Source of the DNA: Glandiceps talaboti
Taxonomy: Eukaryota > Hemichordata > Enteropneusta > Spengelidae
Length of the DNA: 64,000 nt
Assembly (NCBI RefSeq): GCF_964340395.1
Contig: NC_135564.1
Location: 5,745,361-5,809,360, forward strand
Direction: 5' to 3'
Positions 21,735-34,778 of the stretch are shown piece by piece. The notes beneath the pieces are model-generated. The model saw only the letters and a program-made list of their open reading frames with translations, did no database searches and was not told the origin of the DNA. The position numbers and the translations under genes are program-made. Numbering within the stretch: position 1 is the stretch's first letter; each line of letters starts with the position of its first letter.

Positions 21735-21910
21735 GTATATATATATGTGTGTGTATGTATGTATGTGTGTATGTATGTATGTATGTATGTATGTATGTAT
21801 GTATGTATGTATGTATGTATGTATGTATGTATGTACGTGTATGTGTGTATGTATGTGTGTATGTATGTGTGTATGTATGTATGTATGTATGTATGTATGT
21901 ATGTATGTGA
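21735..21910. repeat. (GTAT)n/(GT)n microsatellite
   Basis: TATG/GTAT tetramers with TGTG interruptions. Confidence 0.95.
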
Positions 21911-23146
21911 GGTGGATGGGTGGGTGAGTGTTGGGGGTGTTTAATTTTGATACAGAATATGTCAAATGTCATTTCCAAGCTGTATGCATGAAATCCCCCC
22001 CCCCCCCAGCATCATTTAAAATGTGGTTTGGTGGTCAAATTTTATATAGAAGCTACAATTAACACATCAGAAGTTCACATCCTTTCTAAATCATTGGTTT
22101 CCTTGAGGACAATTATCAAGTACTGCGTAAATAAAGTGCAACCCGCTGACATCAGTTGAAAGTTTACGGGGCTAGAGGTTTCACACGCTCTTTCTTACAC
22201 TGTAAAATCTGGGGTCGTTGATGGGCGGAAGCCGATAACAACAACTGGTGAACTTTGGAGAAATCGAATTCGGTTGTCATGGCAGCACAATGCCGAATAG
22301 GCTCTTCAGCTCGTATAAATGAAAACTGAAATGTATATGATGTGAATTCACGTGAGAGACTCATCCACCGCTGTATATAACAACTTATTGTTTTCTTTGC
22401 AATTCAGCAGTTTGTTCTATTTGTGAAAGAATGAGAACGCAAAGTGTATGGCCTACGTTATATTTATTTGTAGTCGCACTGGAAACATTATTCGAACATC
22501 GGGGTCAAAGGTTAAGTTGAAATACAAAAATTTAATTGGTAAAGTTTTGGGTTTTTTTAATCATCGTTCGTGCATCTTTGAAGATTTCGTTTGAATGACG
22601 CAATGTCTTCGTTGATAGTCAATTTGTATTGCATGACAAATAAACACGTTTCAATAAATACAAATTACAGCACATGGAAGAATTAGTACATACATAAAAA
22701 GTGATATTATGAGAGCCCCACTGTTTACTTTAAACTTTTACATGTTACCCTTACTGCAGGGAGTCGACCATTCTGGTAACATTTCGTGTTTACAATCTCC
22801 ACACTTGTTCATTTTCAAGGACGTACATGAACATGACGATACATCCAAGAAAAAACAACTAAGTTTTAAAAAAATCCAAAATCGTGACACGAAATTGCAA
22901 CCGATCGAGAGTATGTAATGATGAAGATTAATGTTTCAATCCAGACAAATGTCAGAGCGTCTTTGATAAAATGACCCTCATAAATAGTCTATGCCAAATG
23001 CTTTCAGCTGACAAGATCGCAACCAATTTACCAGGGACTGGACAACTTTTTTCCTTGACCCCATTGTCTTCATAAAAAAATTGATGTAATCGAAACACTA
23101 AACTTACAGTGTGAAAGTAACATCGTTGATGTAATATATATCTTAC

Positions 23147-23250
23147 CTGGAAATAACAGCAATAATCTAGAAATCGACGAAGCGTTGGTCCCTGTCGATT
23201 TCGAGCTTTGGTCTTGCTAAAAAGGTTCCGTTACCGCAGTATCAGCACGC
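23147..23250 (-). other. possible non-coding 5' exon
   Basis: On the minus strand a CpG-containing stretch ends in TTATTTCCAG followed by GTAAGATA (a strong donor; the intron begins at 23146 going down). It could be the untranslated first exon that joins the AG acceptor before the SLC1-A start codon at 13729, but that would need a 9.4-kb intron. The upstream edge is not defined by sequence. Confidence 0.2.
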
Positions 23251-23571
23251 ACTAGTGTTCGAGTGTGATCTACTCATCTGCGGTCCTCGGTCACGCCACT
23301 CGCATCAATTATCCGAACCCCTCCATAGAGACGGATATGAGCGCATTGAATTTCATTTGAAAGCGAGGCTGTCAACCGACCCGTGGATGGAACTCTCTTC
23401 CATCATTAACATACAATTGAAAACCAGGTTACCAGCTACTCCGAGAATAAGAATTTCCAGGCGATGGGGTCCATCCTCGAGATGATAACTACGGTATGTA
23501 AATATTGCGACAAAAGCACGTGAATCTAACAAAACATAGTTTACCATTTTAAATTGATAAAAACATCCTGT

Positions 23572-23811
<240 letters not shown>

Positions 23812-24517
23812 TTACAGAGTATTACAGAATTAGAAAGAGTAGGGACGATCTCAAAAGGAGATTATATGAGGTATATACGTAGTGACAGATTTCAATATAA
23901 TATGTATAAGTAAATAATGTATCGCTATGTGTGAATTTGATATGTTCTCATTAAAGTCGTATAAAAATGTACAATTTAGAAACATGACTTGTTACAAAGT
24001 GATAACAAAAGGACTTTTGTGGCTTCAATTTTTTGTATTGTGTTAAGGATTTCCTTAAACAGGTTTCACTTTAAGTATTCAACTGAAATCTTCGATAGAT
24101 TCGTATTCTCTCCACATATCATTGAATTAAAGACACAATCTAAGCTATACTGACACTCTAAGTATACAGGATGGAGGAACATCAAAGTAGACAGTTCTAC
24201 ATCATAAGTCAGGCCAATGACTGTCGAACAGTTAGCTTTGATGGTCTATCCACTGACTGGTTGCAGCTGTCACTTTGTAAGGCTTTAAAGATACATAAAA
24301 ACTGTTTTGATGACCGCAGATGTAGTTTTATTGCGTTCCGAAAGATTTCATTCTCTGTAATTATTTCATCATCTTGTCGTAAGGAGACTCAAGTAACTCA
24401 TCAATGCAAACATAATAACTCTAGTAGACACTTAAATGCCGCCGTTTTAAGGACACTACTGTATGATGTCGATATCGATAATGTACCATTCCCAAATGAA
24501 ATAGTAAAACATGCATG

Positions 24518-24712
24518 GCATACATACATACATACATACATACATACATACATACATACATACATACATACATACATACATACATACATACATACATACA
24601 TACATTCATACATACATACATACATACATACATACATACATACATACATACATACATACATACATACATACATACATACATACATACATACATACATACA
24701 TACATACATACA
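24518..24712. repeat. (CATA)n microsatellite
   Basis: Nearly perfect 195-bp CATA run. Stop-free frames across it on both strands are repeat artefacts. Confidence 0.97.
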
Positions 24713-26271
24713 GATGAAAGAATAATTCCACCTAGCTTAATTTTTTTTATTTACCTGATTATTCTCATGTAAACGTAAGACGTAGATGGAACACAGAGTG
24801 TAGAAGGAGTCGCGTTATTGACTGGCGAGGCCTTTATTCAAATTATGAAGGTAAACGTAGGAATTTCATTCTAGTGTCAACATATTTCAAGTCATACTGT
24901 CGACCGCATATGCTGGACCCACAGGAAATGAATGAAAATATTGACGGGAAAATTCATGATAATAGGTATTTAAATTGAAACATAACGCTGGACAGAAATT
25001 ATCTTCACCTGAATGACTTGAAATTTGTCGTTCGTCTCTTTAAGGTTTTTAGGAGCTGTACACTTTTACGAGTATTAGTAGTAGCTTTAGTTACCCTTCA
25101 AGCGTTAATTAACCCGTTCAACTTGGTCACCCTTGCTTTAAGTTTCTGACCTCACCGTGAGGCAGAAATTTACAGGGAAGCTGGAATTCTTTACCATTGG
25201 GTTATTTCTACTAAAGTTGTGACTCAGGGTTAAATATTATCAAGTTACACAAATTGAAGAGAAAAATACTGTCGTTAATGGCTGAGGAAAGACTGAACTG
25301 ATTTTAGATCTTTACTTATAATACACATAATGCACTAAGTAGTATACGTATTCAGTGTCCCTTCTTTTGACATACTTTCGTTTCCTATTTCAGAACTTAT
25401 TTTAAATTGTTAGAGAAATATGGTAAATGTGGGAAGCTGTGTGGATTATTTCAGCAGTATAAGAGAAGCTTCAAACTGTCAACAAAAGAGTTGGCAATTA
25501 GCTTATTCTGAAAGAGGGCACTGTGAATGGTTTGCAAACTTCCAACATTTCTAATTATTGATAATGAAATAAGCTATTATAATATTGGCCCTGGAATATG
25601 AATACTTTTATCAAGGAATTAGATATACGACTTTTATTTGAAATCTACACAAATTTTGATATGAAAATTATTCCTACATTCAATATTATCTTTATTTCAT
25701 TTTCTGACTTTGAGACTTGCCTTGCCTAAAGTATCCATTATTAACTTTATTTTTATTTTTTTACTATAAGATTTGCCTAGTACAATATTATGTATTTAAC
25801 ATACATTGTAAAACAGTGTACAACTCTGTGTACATATTTACTCTCACGACGTAAAGTGGAACTGATAATTAGTTCTGGATAAAATACAGTCAACTCGTTT
25901 TATTTTAGAAATACATTTCGTTCTTGCCTCATTTATGATCCATTTTAATAATAATGTTATTTAGTACCTCCATAAATTGATTTGATTTGAATTATTTATT
26001 TTATTTCACCAGGTACAAAACAGGGAACAATGTATATATCGCATATCAAAGCTTAAGCTAGCTATAGAAATGACAAACAGCTAGCCATAGATGTGGCGAG
26101 GGGTACGGTCTGAGCTAGTGTATTAAGTACATAAAAGAGGACATACAAAACAAAACAAATTTAAATGCGATATGTGTGATACTTTCGTTTTGTTATTTGA
26201 CCCTACTATAATGATGTAAACGTTGCACGTTTCTCCAAACATCATGTTTAAGTTCTTAGAGACAAAATGAA

Positions 26272-26405
26272 ATGCATCATCATCATCGTCGTCATCGTCA
26301 CCACCACCACCACCACCACCACCACCGTCATCGTTATCGTCATCATCATCATCATCAACATCGATATCATCATCACCACCACCACCACCATCACCACCAT
26401 CATGG
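26272..26405. repeat. (CAT)n/(CAC)n/(CGT)n trinucleotide tract
   Basis: Interrupted CAT, CAC and CGT triplets. Confidence 0.93.
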
Positions 26406-27003
26406 TATACAGGTACCTTCTTTCATAGATACCTCGTGTGTATATAACGGTAAGTGGAACGGTATTCTCTCCGGATAAACTTTTAGTCATGTCTTCACTT
26501 AAGGCTATACCTTTATCTTCCTAATCACGTCGATACAGGAAAGAGACGGACAAGTAAATAAATCTTTTCTCAAAAAGGTGAAAATATATTCTCAACACGT
26601 AGTTTGATGCCTAGAGGATCCCGTGCTGTATTTTATCCGTATAAGCAAGACAGACGACCGGAAGATGTTGATTGTACCAACCGACAATACTTACAATAGA
26701 GATATGTTTAGTACACCGTATGACTTGACTTGACAATTACGTCTTCCTTTATACGGGGATGTGTGTAAGAGTGAAAATACAAAATAACTGAGACCTCCAC
26801 ACCGGTGTAGTAATAAAAGAACGGTTCGTATATTTTATACAGAAGGCAAAAGCTCGGTAGGGGTCGGAAACTAGTAAGGAATTTTGGTTGTTGATAACAT
26901 TTCTACACACCACTGTGTGGGATTCTTGCTCTATGGTTGCTCTCAGACAAATATTCTACGCAAAGTTATTCACTGTGAGGCAATATGCGTTAGAAGTTCA
27001 CAA

Positions 27004-27165
27004 ACTGCCTGCCTGCCTGCCTGCCTTTCTGTTTGTTGTATGTATGTATGTATGTATATCTCTCTGTCTGTCTGTCTGTCTGTCTGTCTGACTGTCTGTC
27101 TATCTGTCTGTCAGGCCGTCCGTCCGTCCATCTGTACCTCCGTTCGTCTATATATATACCCGTCC

Positions 27166-27199
<34 letters not shown>

Positions 27200-27222
27200 G
27201 TCTGTCTGTCTGTCTATCTATA

Positions 27223-27259
<37 letters not shown>

Positions 27260-27262
27260 CTC

Positions 27263-27327
<65 letters not shown>

Positions 27328-27408
27328 AAATCTATCTATCTATCTATATGTCTGTCTATCTATCTGTCTATCTATCTATCTATCTAGATCTATATATATG
27401 TATATCTG

Positions 27409-27438
<30 letters not shown>
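27004..27438. repeat. (CTGC)n-(CTGT)n-(CTAT)n compound microsatellite
   Basis: Successive tetramer blocks CTGC, GTAT, CTGT, CCGT and CTAT over more than 400 bp. Confidence 0.96.
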
Positions 27439-27440
<2 letters not shown>

Positions 27441-28088
27441 GTTTTCATAACTTTCATATTCTTTGTCTTATTTACAATTCTATACAAGGTAACAATTCAA
27501 ATTCTGTACTACACACGTGCTACCACTCTGCATTTCAAACGGTAGATGCATACCATTATACCTAAATGAAATGATGGTGATATACCGTTGACCATGACCT
27601 TGCTCACCTTAATACAAGTGTTAAGTTTCTTGTCATTTGTTCCTAGGGTTGTTTGACTTTAATACCATAGCAGGAATTCTAACAACTTGCGACATTCGTA
27701 TACTTTTCTGTGTTTCTCATCATCTCTCGCCTGACCACGCTGATTCTTCTCGTGTCACTCTGTTTAGTTTGATATTAGCGACATGCTGATAGTTCAGGGA
27801 TGGAAGGGCTGATGCTTTAAATCTTGCAATACTGAATGGGTTGTATACAGTGATGTCTAAACTTCTTTCAAAATGCATACACATGGACATACCACTTTCT
27901 GAAAGTAATCGCTTGTGTGATGACATAAAGTGTCATCTGGACTAATATATGTTAGAATAGATAGCCCTCGATTGAGTTCAGAGTGCACGCAAGTATGTAT
28001 CAAGAATTAGCCAATTGATCGACCGTGCTCTTCGTTGTATCCTCGTAACGTTTATGTACACATCCCCAAAATAGAGACAGAGACAGCG

Positions 28089-28148
28089 GATATATAGCGC
28101 CCTGAGCCAGGGTCACGTCATGTCACACCACGTCACGTCACGTCACGA
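28089..28148 (-). promoter_or_regulatory. candidate minus-strand promoter: CRE-like cluster plus TATA box
   Basis: Read on the minus strand, four TGACGTG-type ATF/CREB motifs (28113-28148) are followed about 15-20 bp later by GCGCTATATATCC (TATA at about 28090-28097). This is normal spacing for an inducible animal promoter, predicting a start near 28060. A possible coding start ATG at 27926 with a donor-like GTATGT about 35 nt later lies downstream. No further exons could be identified. Confidence 0.3.
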
Positions 28149-29350
28149 TCACCATGAATTGCATCACTGCGGTACGCAGATACAATGTATGTGTATTCAT
28201 CGAAACCTAATACGAAGCGGGTTTTTTGTGTTTTTAATGAATGAATGATATACACAACATAAGAAAGTGAACTACGGAGTGGGGTACATGCGAAAGGTAA
28301 TTTTTGTTTTTAAAAGGTGTCTTGCTGTATACTAATGTATAAGTATTGACAAAGGGGCGTTCTGTATTGAAACGTATGGACTCAAAGAGCTGTGACTGAA
28401 AGAGTTGTAGTGCTTGGTGTGACAAATCGAAAGATGTACTAGTCAATCATCAGCTACAAAAAATGAATACTTCCCTGTATTTTTTAGTTTTCATTTATTG
28501 TTGAGAATTGCCCAAATGAACTTTAATTCTAGCAGACGACAGTCACATTGTACTGCATTAATCGCAATGTATTTAACACCTTATTTCATGTATCATTCAT
28601 AATACCTCAACATTGTATATTTCATTAATGTTTCCTTTTATTTTTAAAAACTTGCAATTCTTAACATTGCAAATTGATTTATGCCAATATATATTTTCAA
28701 TATTTCGACTGTTACAAAATCAACCCTAATTATTTTCATAATTTCTATTGTAGTACGAAACACAGTTAAAGAATCGGTAAAGCCCCAGCTATCGGCTTAT
28801 ATTTCAAACTAAACCGTCAAAATTGTGCTGTGGCTTCAAAATAGTATTACAATGCGTACGGGGGTTATGATCTATGTATTGACAATGAAAACAACAGTCG
28901 TCAACTGTGTTTATTGTAAAATAAAAATTGTTATTCCATTGATGCAGAGTATTCGATATGGCTTGCATTAAAACAGTGGTGTCAAATAACACTCTGTCCC
29001 ACATACACCCTGTCACTGCCAATTAAAAATGATATAATACTGTGTTAGCGTTGATTTACGTCAGTCATCGTTATGATAACATGATATATTTTAGATGTAC
29101 AAACGTAGATTAGATACAGGTAACGTTGATCTTTGGTTAATTGTATACTGATTGCTCAGTGGCTGTCTATCCCCCAAATGATAACATTACATGTGTGGTG
29201 GGGTTGGGTTGGTACAACAATCAAATACTGTGTGAGAACTTAACGAGATATCCTGGTTATTTTCACTTCTTATGAAGGGGTTTATTCACAAATGTACATG
29301 GACGTATCTCTCTAGCATATGGACAACATACAGCTCTGACGAATGACATT

Positions 29351-29725
29351 GTCAAGTCAGCTAGCCAAGTCTATATTCTGACGGATGACATAATTGAGAT
29401 AGCGACATAGTTAAGTCAGATAGCCAAGTCTCTGGACTAGTGACATTGTCAAGACAGTAGCCAAGTTTCTGGACTAGTGACATAGTTAAGTCAGATAGCC
29501 AAGTTTCTGGACTAGTGACATTGTTAAGACAGTAGCCAAGTCTCTGGACTAGTGACATTGTCAAGACAGTAGCCAAGTCTCTGGACTAGTTACATTGTCA
29601 AGACAGTAGCCAAGTCTCTGGACTAATGACATTGTTAAGACAGTAGCCAAGTATCTGGACTAGTGACATAGTTAAGTCAGATAGCCAGGTCTCTGAACTA
29701 TAAATGACACAGTTAAAGTCAGACA
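29351..29725. repeat. ~37-bp minisatellite (about 9-10 units)
   Basis: Degenerate tandem units built on AGTAGCCAAGTCTCTGGACT then AGTGACATTGTCAAGAC. Some units have the longer 'gttaagtcagatagcc' variant. Non-coding. Confidence 0.9.
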
Positions 29726-30266
29726 GTCAAGTATACATGTGTAGGATTCTATATCCCTCATACTGACATACTTTCTACTTTCCATTTAAAGTACACCACA
29801 AATGATTCAGTAATGCAAAATTTTCACTTAAGAGAACTACTTATTTAAATAATTCATTCCTAATGGCTTGTTATATTTCACAAACCAGGGTAATCGTTCT
29901 ATCTAGTAAACTTTCTATCGTTATAGTAAAGAAGCCTAGTGTATTTACGGCGACGACTACGATTGATAACAAGACATCTGATAATAAGTTACGATTGTCA
30001 ATCAATATTTACCCTGTTGTTACTGAGTGGGACGACTGAAATGGCGCTGTAATACAAGTGCATGTTGTGTGCAAGTATTCTAGGTGATGTCAGTTTTGTA
30101 GGGCTTGATTGGTAAGACAACATTTAGCCTAGGTGGGTTGCTTGATGGGAATCCTGTCGTGCCTTCTATCGTCTTTGCAGAAGAAACTAACATTTGCTTG
30201 TAGGTATGGGTGTAACCATGACTACTATGAGTCTTTTCTACAAGTTTGAACATATACATATGCACG

Positions 30267-30267
30267 C

Positions 30268-30304
<37 letters not shown>

Positions 30305-30306
30305 GG

Positions 30307-30372
<66 letters not shown>

Positions 30373-30381
30373 TAGACAGGC

Positions 30382-30417
<36 letters not shown>

Positions 30418-30423
30418 CAACAA

Positions 30424-30458
<35 letters not shown>

Positions 30459-30492
30459 CACACTCACTCACTCACTCACTCCGAGCACTCAC
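30267..30492. repeat. (CAGA)n followed by (ACTC)n
   Basis: CAGA run at 30267-30458, then ACTC repeats at about 30461-30492. The ACTC part directly abuts the short LINE 3' fragment. Confidence 0.95.
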
Positions 30493-30583
30493 TTTAAATT
30501 TATCGTTTGAATGACTTATGAAGTCATGCTCTTTATTTGTATATTTGCGAACTGAGTTGTAAACAATTCTCTTTGAGGAGGAA
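30493..30583 (+). mobile_element. 5'-truncated LINE 3'-end fragment (about 91 bp)
   Basis: Matches the last part of the 3' UTR of the large LINE (compare 34639-34752): shared 'tttatcgttt', 'atgaagtcatgc', 'gtatatttg', 'gaactgagttgtaa' and TTCTCTTTGAGGAGGAA, with one internal deletion of about 25 bp. (ACTC)n lies on both sides, so it is a separate, heavily truncated insertion of the same family into the same kind of microsatellite. Confidence 0.85.
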
Positions 30584-30689
30584 TCACTCACTCCCTCACT
30601 CACCCACTCACTCACTCACTCACTCACTCACTCACTCACGCACTCACTCACTCACTCACTCACTCACTCACTCACTCACTCACTCACTC
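30584..30689. repeat. (ACTC)n between the two LINE copies
   Basis: ACTC repeat with a few CCTC, ACCC and ACGC variants. It separates the LINE fragment from the 5' end of the larger LINE. Confidence 0.96.
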
Positions 30690-30968
30690 ATGTATGTTGG
30701 AGGAATCAAGCTGGGCACCACTAGTGACCAAATCGAGAGACATTTGACCAGACACAATATTCGTTTTACAATGATAAGAATCATTTCCAGTAAACGCAAA
30801 GGAGCTGTGGCTGCCAAAATAAATGTACCAACAAATTATGTTGAACTTCTTCTAGCTAAGAACTTTTGGCCACCAAATGTATTCTGTAGGCAGTGGTTAG
30901 GCGAACAAAAGTTCTCAGAACAAATAAAACAGAGAATTGCTAATTCTGCAGATAATGATGGTCAATAA
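30690..30968 (+). pseudogene. LINE ORF1 C-terminal remnant
   Basis: Open frame beginning at the microsatellite junction (MYVGGIKLGTTSDQIERHL...) and ending at a TAA at 30966-30968. The pattern of an I.RHL helix, a strand with IRIISSKR, then KINVP and FWPPNVFCRQW resembles the RRM-like nucleic-acid-binding domain of LINE ORF1 proteins. The start codon and N-terminal part are missing. The upstream frame reads through ACTC repeats only. It overlaps the ORF2 start by about 14 nt. Confidence 0.75.
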
Positions 30969-33900
30969 CAACTTAATCATTGCAATCCTGCTACTACTCC
31001 TCTTCACATCCATGACTATTTCCTCCCAAGAAGATTCACTACGATTGGGTTGCTGGAACGTCTGTGGAGTTATGTCCACAGTTCCCTACCTAACAAGGAT
31101 TCTACAAAATATTGACATTCTTGCAATCACTGAACACTGGTTATTCCCGTATTCCATGCAATTCCTGAACACAGTTGATAATGACTTCACATCATTTGGA
31201 GTTACTGATCGTGCATTAGAGGTTAACTCAACTGATTTTTCCTCAAGGGGGCAAGGTGGTGTAGCTTTCCTTATACGAAAGTCTCTGCTAAGTTCGGTAA
31301 ACTTCCTGGATTTATTTGATGACCGAGTTATTGGTATCAAAATTGACTACTCCAACTGTCAACATCTGAAAAAATGTATGTTCCTATTTGCCGTATATCT
31401 ACCACCTGTAAACTATACAGTTGATTCTTATATCGAATATATAAACTTGCTAGAGGATCTTCACTCAACATATTCTCCTGATGGTGACGTTATAATTATT
31501 GGTGATTTTAATGCTAATCTGTTTGGACCCCGTCTCCAAGGTAACCCTACCTCGACTCGTGAAAGGACGCTTAGCGATTTTCTACACTCGTGTGATCTTC
31601 TACCAACAAATTTGCTAAAACTTTGTACTGGTCCTGTAGAAACATTTTGCTCTTTCAGTGGACGAAATAAGTCAACTATAGACAGTATTTTAATTCCTTG
31701 TTATCTTGCTGATTTAATCACAGTCTGTAAAGTTTTGGATGACGATGCTCAAAATCTTTCGGATCATTATCCAGTTCTGTGCACTCTCAGTTTATCTACT
31801 TTAAGAAGTAGAATTCCTGTGCAAAACAAAACCCGTTTGAATTGGCGCAAACTTGACAGCATCACGATTACAGAAACGTATACCAAGTCGCTTTCTGAAA
31901 TATTAAATACTGCTGACTTCAATGAACACAAACTTTCATGCCCAGTTGACATTGATCACTATACGTATAAATTGACAAGAGCTATGCGCGACACTGCTGC
32001 AGCAATGATCCCTATCACACGTTTTAAACCATTTCTAAAGCCTTATTGGAAAGATATACAGGCACTGCACAAAAAAGCATGGGAACTTCGTAATACATGG
32101 ATACAAGCCGGTAGGCCAAGAGGGTTACAACATCCAACCTATAGACACTACAAAGAATCTAAACGAGACTTTAGGCGTGAACTAAGGCGACGACAACGCC
32201 AAGAAGAACATGAAAAGTATAACTTTATAGAAAATTCAATGGAATTCGACCAATCTGTCTTCTGGCGCAATATTAACCGGCATAGAAAAAACAACCGTGA
32301 CAGTTTCCCTGTTCTAAAAGCAAATAATGAAACAATTTCAGAGCCAGTCCGTGTTGTCAATGCCTTTGCGGATTATTTCAGAGAGCTTTATGAACCAGCA
32401 GAAGACAATAATTTTTTAGGAGATTTCAAAGTCAAGATTGACAATGAACTTGATAGTCTAGTTGACAAAAGTAACAACAACACCGAAACCTTACTGTGTA
32501 CACCATTCACACAAAATGAGATACTATCTGCAGTCAGGAAGTTAAAACGTGGAAAAGCAGGTGGGCCTGACTCATTAACATATGAGCATATCATCTTCGG
32601 GGGACCATCTGTTGCTGACTGTCTCTCACGCCTTTACAATGCCATTGTTACAGTAGAATACATACCAACGTCGTTCAAATCTGCATACCTTGTCCCCATC
32701 TTCAAAGGAGGTAATAAAGATCGATCGAACACATCAAACTACAGGGGAATAACCCTGCTGCCATCAATTCACAAATTATTCGAACTATGCATTTCTAAAC
32801 GTATGCAATCCTGGCTCAACGAAAAAATCATACCACACCCTTTACAAGCTGGATACCAGCCTGGCCAGAGTAACATAACCACAGCCTTTGTCATTCTGGA
32901 GACAATATACCACCATATTGAAAGACACAGCAAATTATTCATGTGTTGCTTAGACTTCCACAAAGCTTTTGATTCCGTTTGGTGGAATGGGCTATTTTAC
33001 AAGATGTATTATATGGGCATAAATTCAAAACTATGGCGAATTCTACGTACAATGTTTATTGGTCAAAACTGTCAAATTGCTTTAGGAACGCATGTATCGA
33101 ACTCTTACCCGATCTCTCAAGGAGTACGACAGGGGAGTGTTCTTTCAACTACACTTTTTTTGATTTATATACATGACCTATTCCTCAAACTTGAAGAAAG
33201 TGGCCTAGGATGACCTATTCCTCAAACTTGAAGAAAGTGGCCTAGGATGCTATGTTGGCCCGTCTTTTCTAGGATCGCCCGCCTTGGCCGATGACATTTC
33301 CATATTGTCACCAACTTGCTCTACTTGCCAGACACTGCTTGATATAGTATGCGCATACAGCTCGAAATGGAGATTAAAATTATCCGATTCAAAAAGTCGC
33401 ATTATAGTTTTTGGAGAAACCAAAAGTGAACACAAACGATTGTATCAACACAGGAACCTGTCCTTATATAAATCTCGTATTACAGAAGTTGACTCAATTA
33501 CGATCGTTGGCTTGCAAATTTCAAATACGTCGTCAACAATGGAACGTACACTTTCTGCTTGTAAAAAAGGCAGAGGTTTGATTAATTCTCTTCGAAGTGT
33601 TGGGGTTGGACCACATGGACTTAACCCAATCGTCAGTGCTGAATTGTGGAAACGCATGTGCCTCCCAGCAGCCTTACACACCTGTGAACTGTGGACATAC
33701 ACTAACACTGAATTAATAATGCTTGAAAAGTGTCAGCGTTACGCTGCGAAAATTATTCAAGGTCTACCTCCGAGAACTTCAACAGATTTAACTTTAGGTG
33801 CTCTAGGTTTAATGTCAGTAGGAGCCTATATTGATAAGTGCAAATTACGCTTTTTTGGAACTCTATGCAACAGTGACAATTCGTCGACCAGGAACCATAT

Positions 33901-34528
33901 ATTTCTACAACGTCTTTTTGAGTTCAAACTTTCTTCAGTTAAAAGATGTATGGGTTTCATTCCTGATATTGTGGAAATCTTGTCAAAATACAATCTTTCA
34001 TGCTTCCTCGATGAATTCTGTACAACAAGCTATTTTCCTCCTAAAACAATATGGAAAACCATTGTAAAGGAAGCCATTAATGAAAACGAGCACAATCTTT
34101 GGAGACAGAGACTAGATAGTAGAGACGAACTATTACTCTTCTCTCAATTACATCAGAGCCTTGTACCGTTTCATCTGTATTTCCAATCACGTAAGTTTCC
34201 TCGTTACAGGCCAATAGTTTACAAAATAATGAAAATCCTAGCCTCTTTAGGACAAACTGAATGTTCTAAATGCCAAGAGCTCGTTGGAGATTATATAACT
34301 CATTTATTGACTTCATGTCGTAATACGGCTGTACGAAGAGACATTTTCTGGTCAACTATGTTTGATAATATCAACGTTAACTTTGCTGTACGTTTGTACA
34401 ACTTAAATGAAGTTGATTTTACTATCAGCATCTTAGAAGATAGCAAAAAACACTTTCAGCAACCATACGAATGGGAAATATTTCAAGATATAGTCTATAA
34501 GCTTATAGACACATGCTTAGACTTTTGA
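30955..34528 (+). pseudogene. LINE ORF2: APE endonuclease + reverse transcriptase, interrupted by a 37-bp duplication
   Basis: Endonuclease half: GCWNVCG, ITEHW, GQGGVAF, GDFNAN, TIDSIL and LSDHYPV give the expected catalytic series. RT half: KAGGPDSLTYEHI, SNYRGITLLP, CCLDFHKAFDSVWW (first catalytic Asp) and SQGVRQGSVLS. The frame then ends at 33211-33213, inside the tandem duplication. Sequence resumes in another frame with LADDISIL (usual Y/FADD, here Leu-Ala-Asp-Asp) and runs to 34528, including a CSKC...H..LTSC zinc-knuckle-like end. It is a reverse-transcribing enzyme of a selfish element, not a host gene. Odd: ORF2 opens with a hydrophobic, signal-peptide-like stretch before the endonuclease domain. 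Confidence 0.92.
33176..33249. repeat. 37-bp perfect tandem duplication inside LINE ORF2
   Basis: Two identical 37-bp copies beginning ACCTATTCCTCAAACTTGAA and ending GGATG. Because 37 is not a multiple of 3, it shifts the frame immediately before the ADD motif. Confidence 0.97.
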
Positions 34529-34778
34529 TTGGATTATGATGTCTCGTCACACTCCTATTTCTTACTGTCAATTTTTTAGAAGACAGTAAGTATAAATTTC
34601 AGCAACCGAACAAATAGGAAATATTCAAGATAAAATCCTTAAGTTTATCGTTTAACTGACTAATGAAGTCATGCACTCTATAGTTATTTATTTATTATTT
34701 TGTTTTTTGTATATTTGTGAACTGAGTTGTAACTCTTCTCTTTGAGGAGGAATAAAGAAACAACAACAACAACAACAA

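Larger units (their letters stand above)
30690..34778 (+). mobile_element. non-LTR retrotransposon (APE-type LINE), 5' truncated, frameshifted
   Basis: About 4.1 kb: the end of ORF1, an almost complete ORF2, a ~220-bp 3' UTR with AATAAA at 34751-34756 and a (CAA)n tail (about 34759-34778). The 5' junction falls directly in (ACTC)n, inside ORF1, and the 3' tail runs into another (ACTC)n tract. No long direct repeats flank it. One 37-bp tandem duplication (33176-33212 and 33213-33249) breaks ORF2, so this copy is dead as it stands, but otherwise it has few lesions and looks fairly young. Confidence 0.95.

Noticed and set aside
22200-22325. Possible minus-strand coding exon starting ATGACAACCGAATTC
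   Set aside because: It has an AG before and a GTAAGA after, but no partner exon with a matching phase or recognisable protein was found.
24171-24725. 184-codon plus-strand frame ending in a CATA microsatellite
   Set aside because: The unique 115 residues show no family features, there is no splice or promoter support, and the rest is Thr-Tyr-Ile-His repeat from the microsatellite.
28804-29022. 72-codon minus-strand frame
   Set aside because: No recognised motif or promoter; compatible with chance in AT-rich DNA.
30955-34528. Host gene with reverse transcriptase/endonuclease
   Set aside because: It is a LINE ORF2 with ORF1 remnant, 3' UTR and tail, truncated at a microsatellite and frameshifted.
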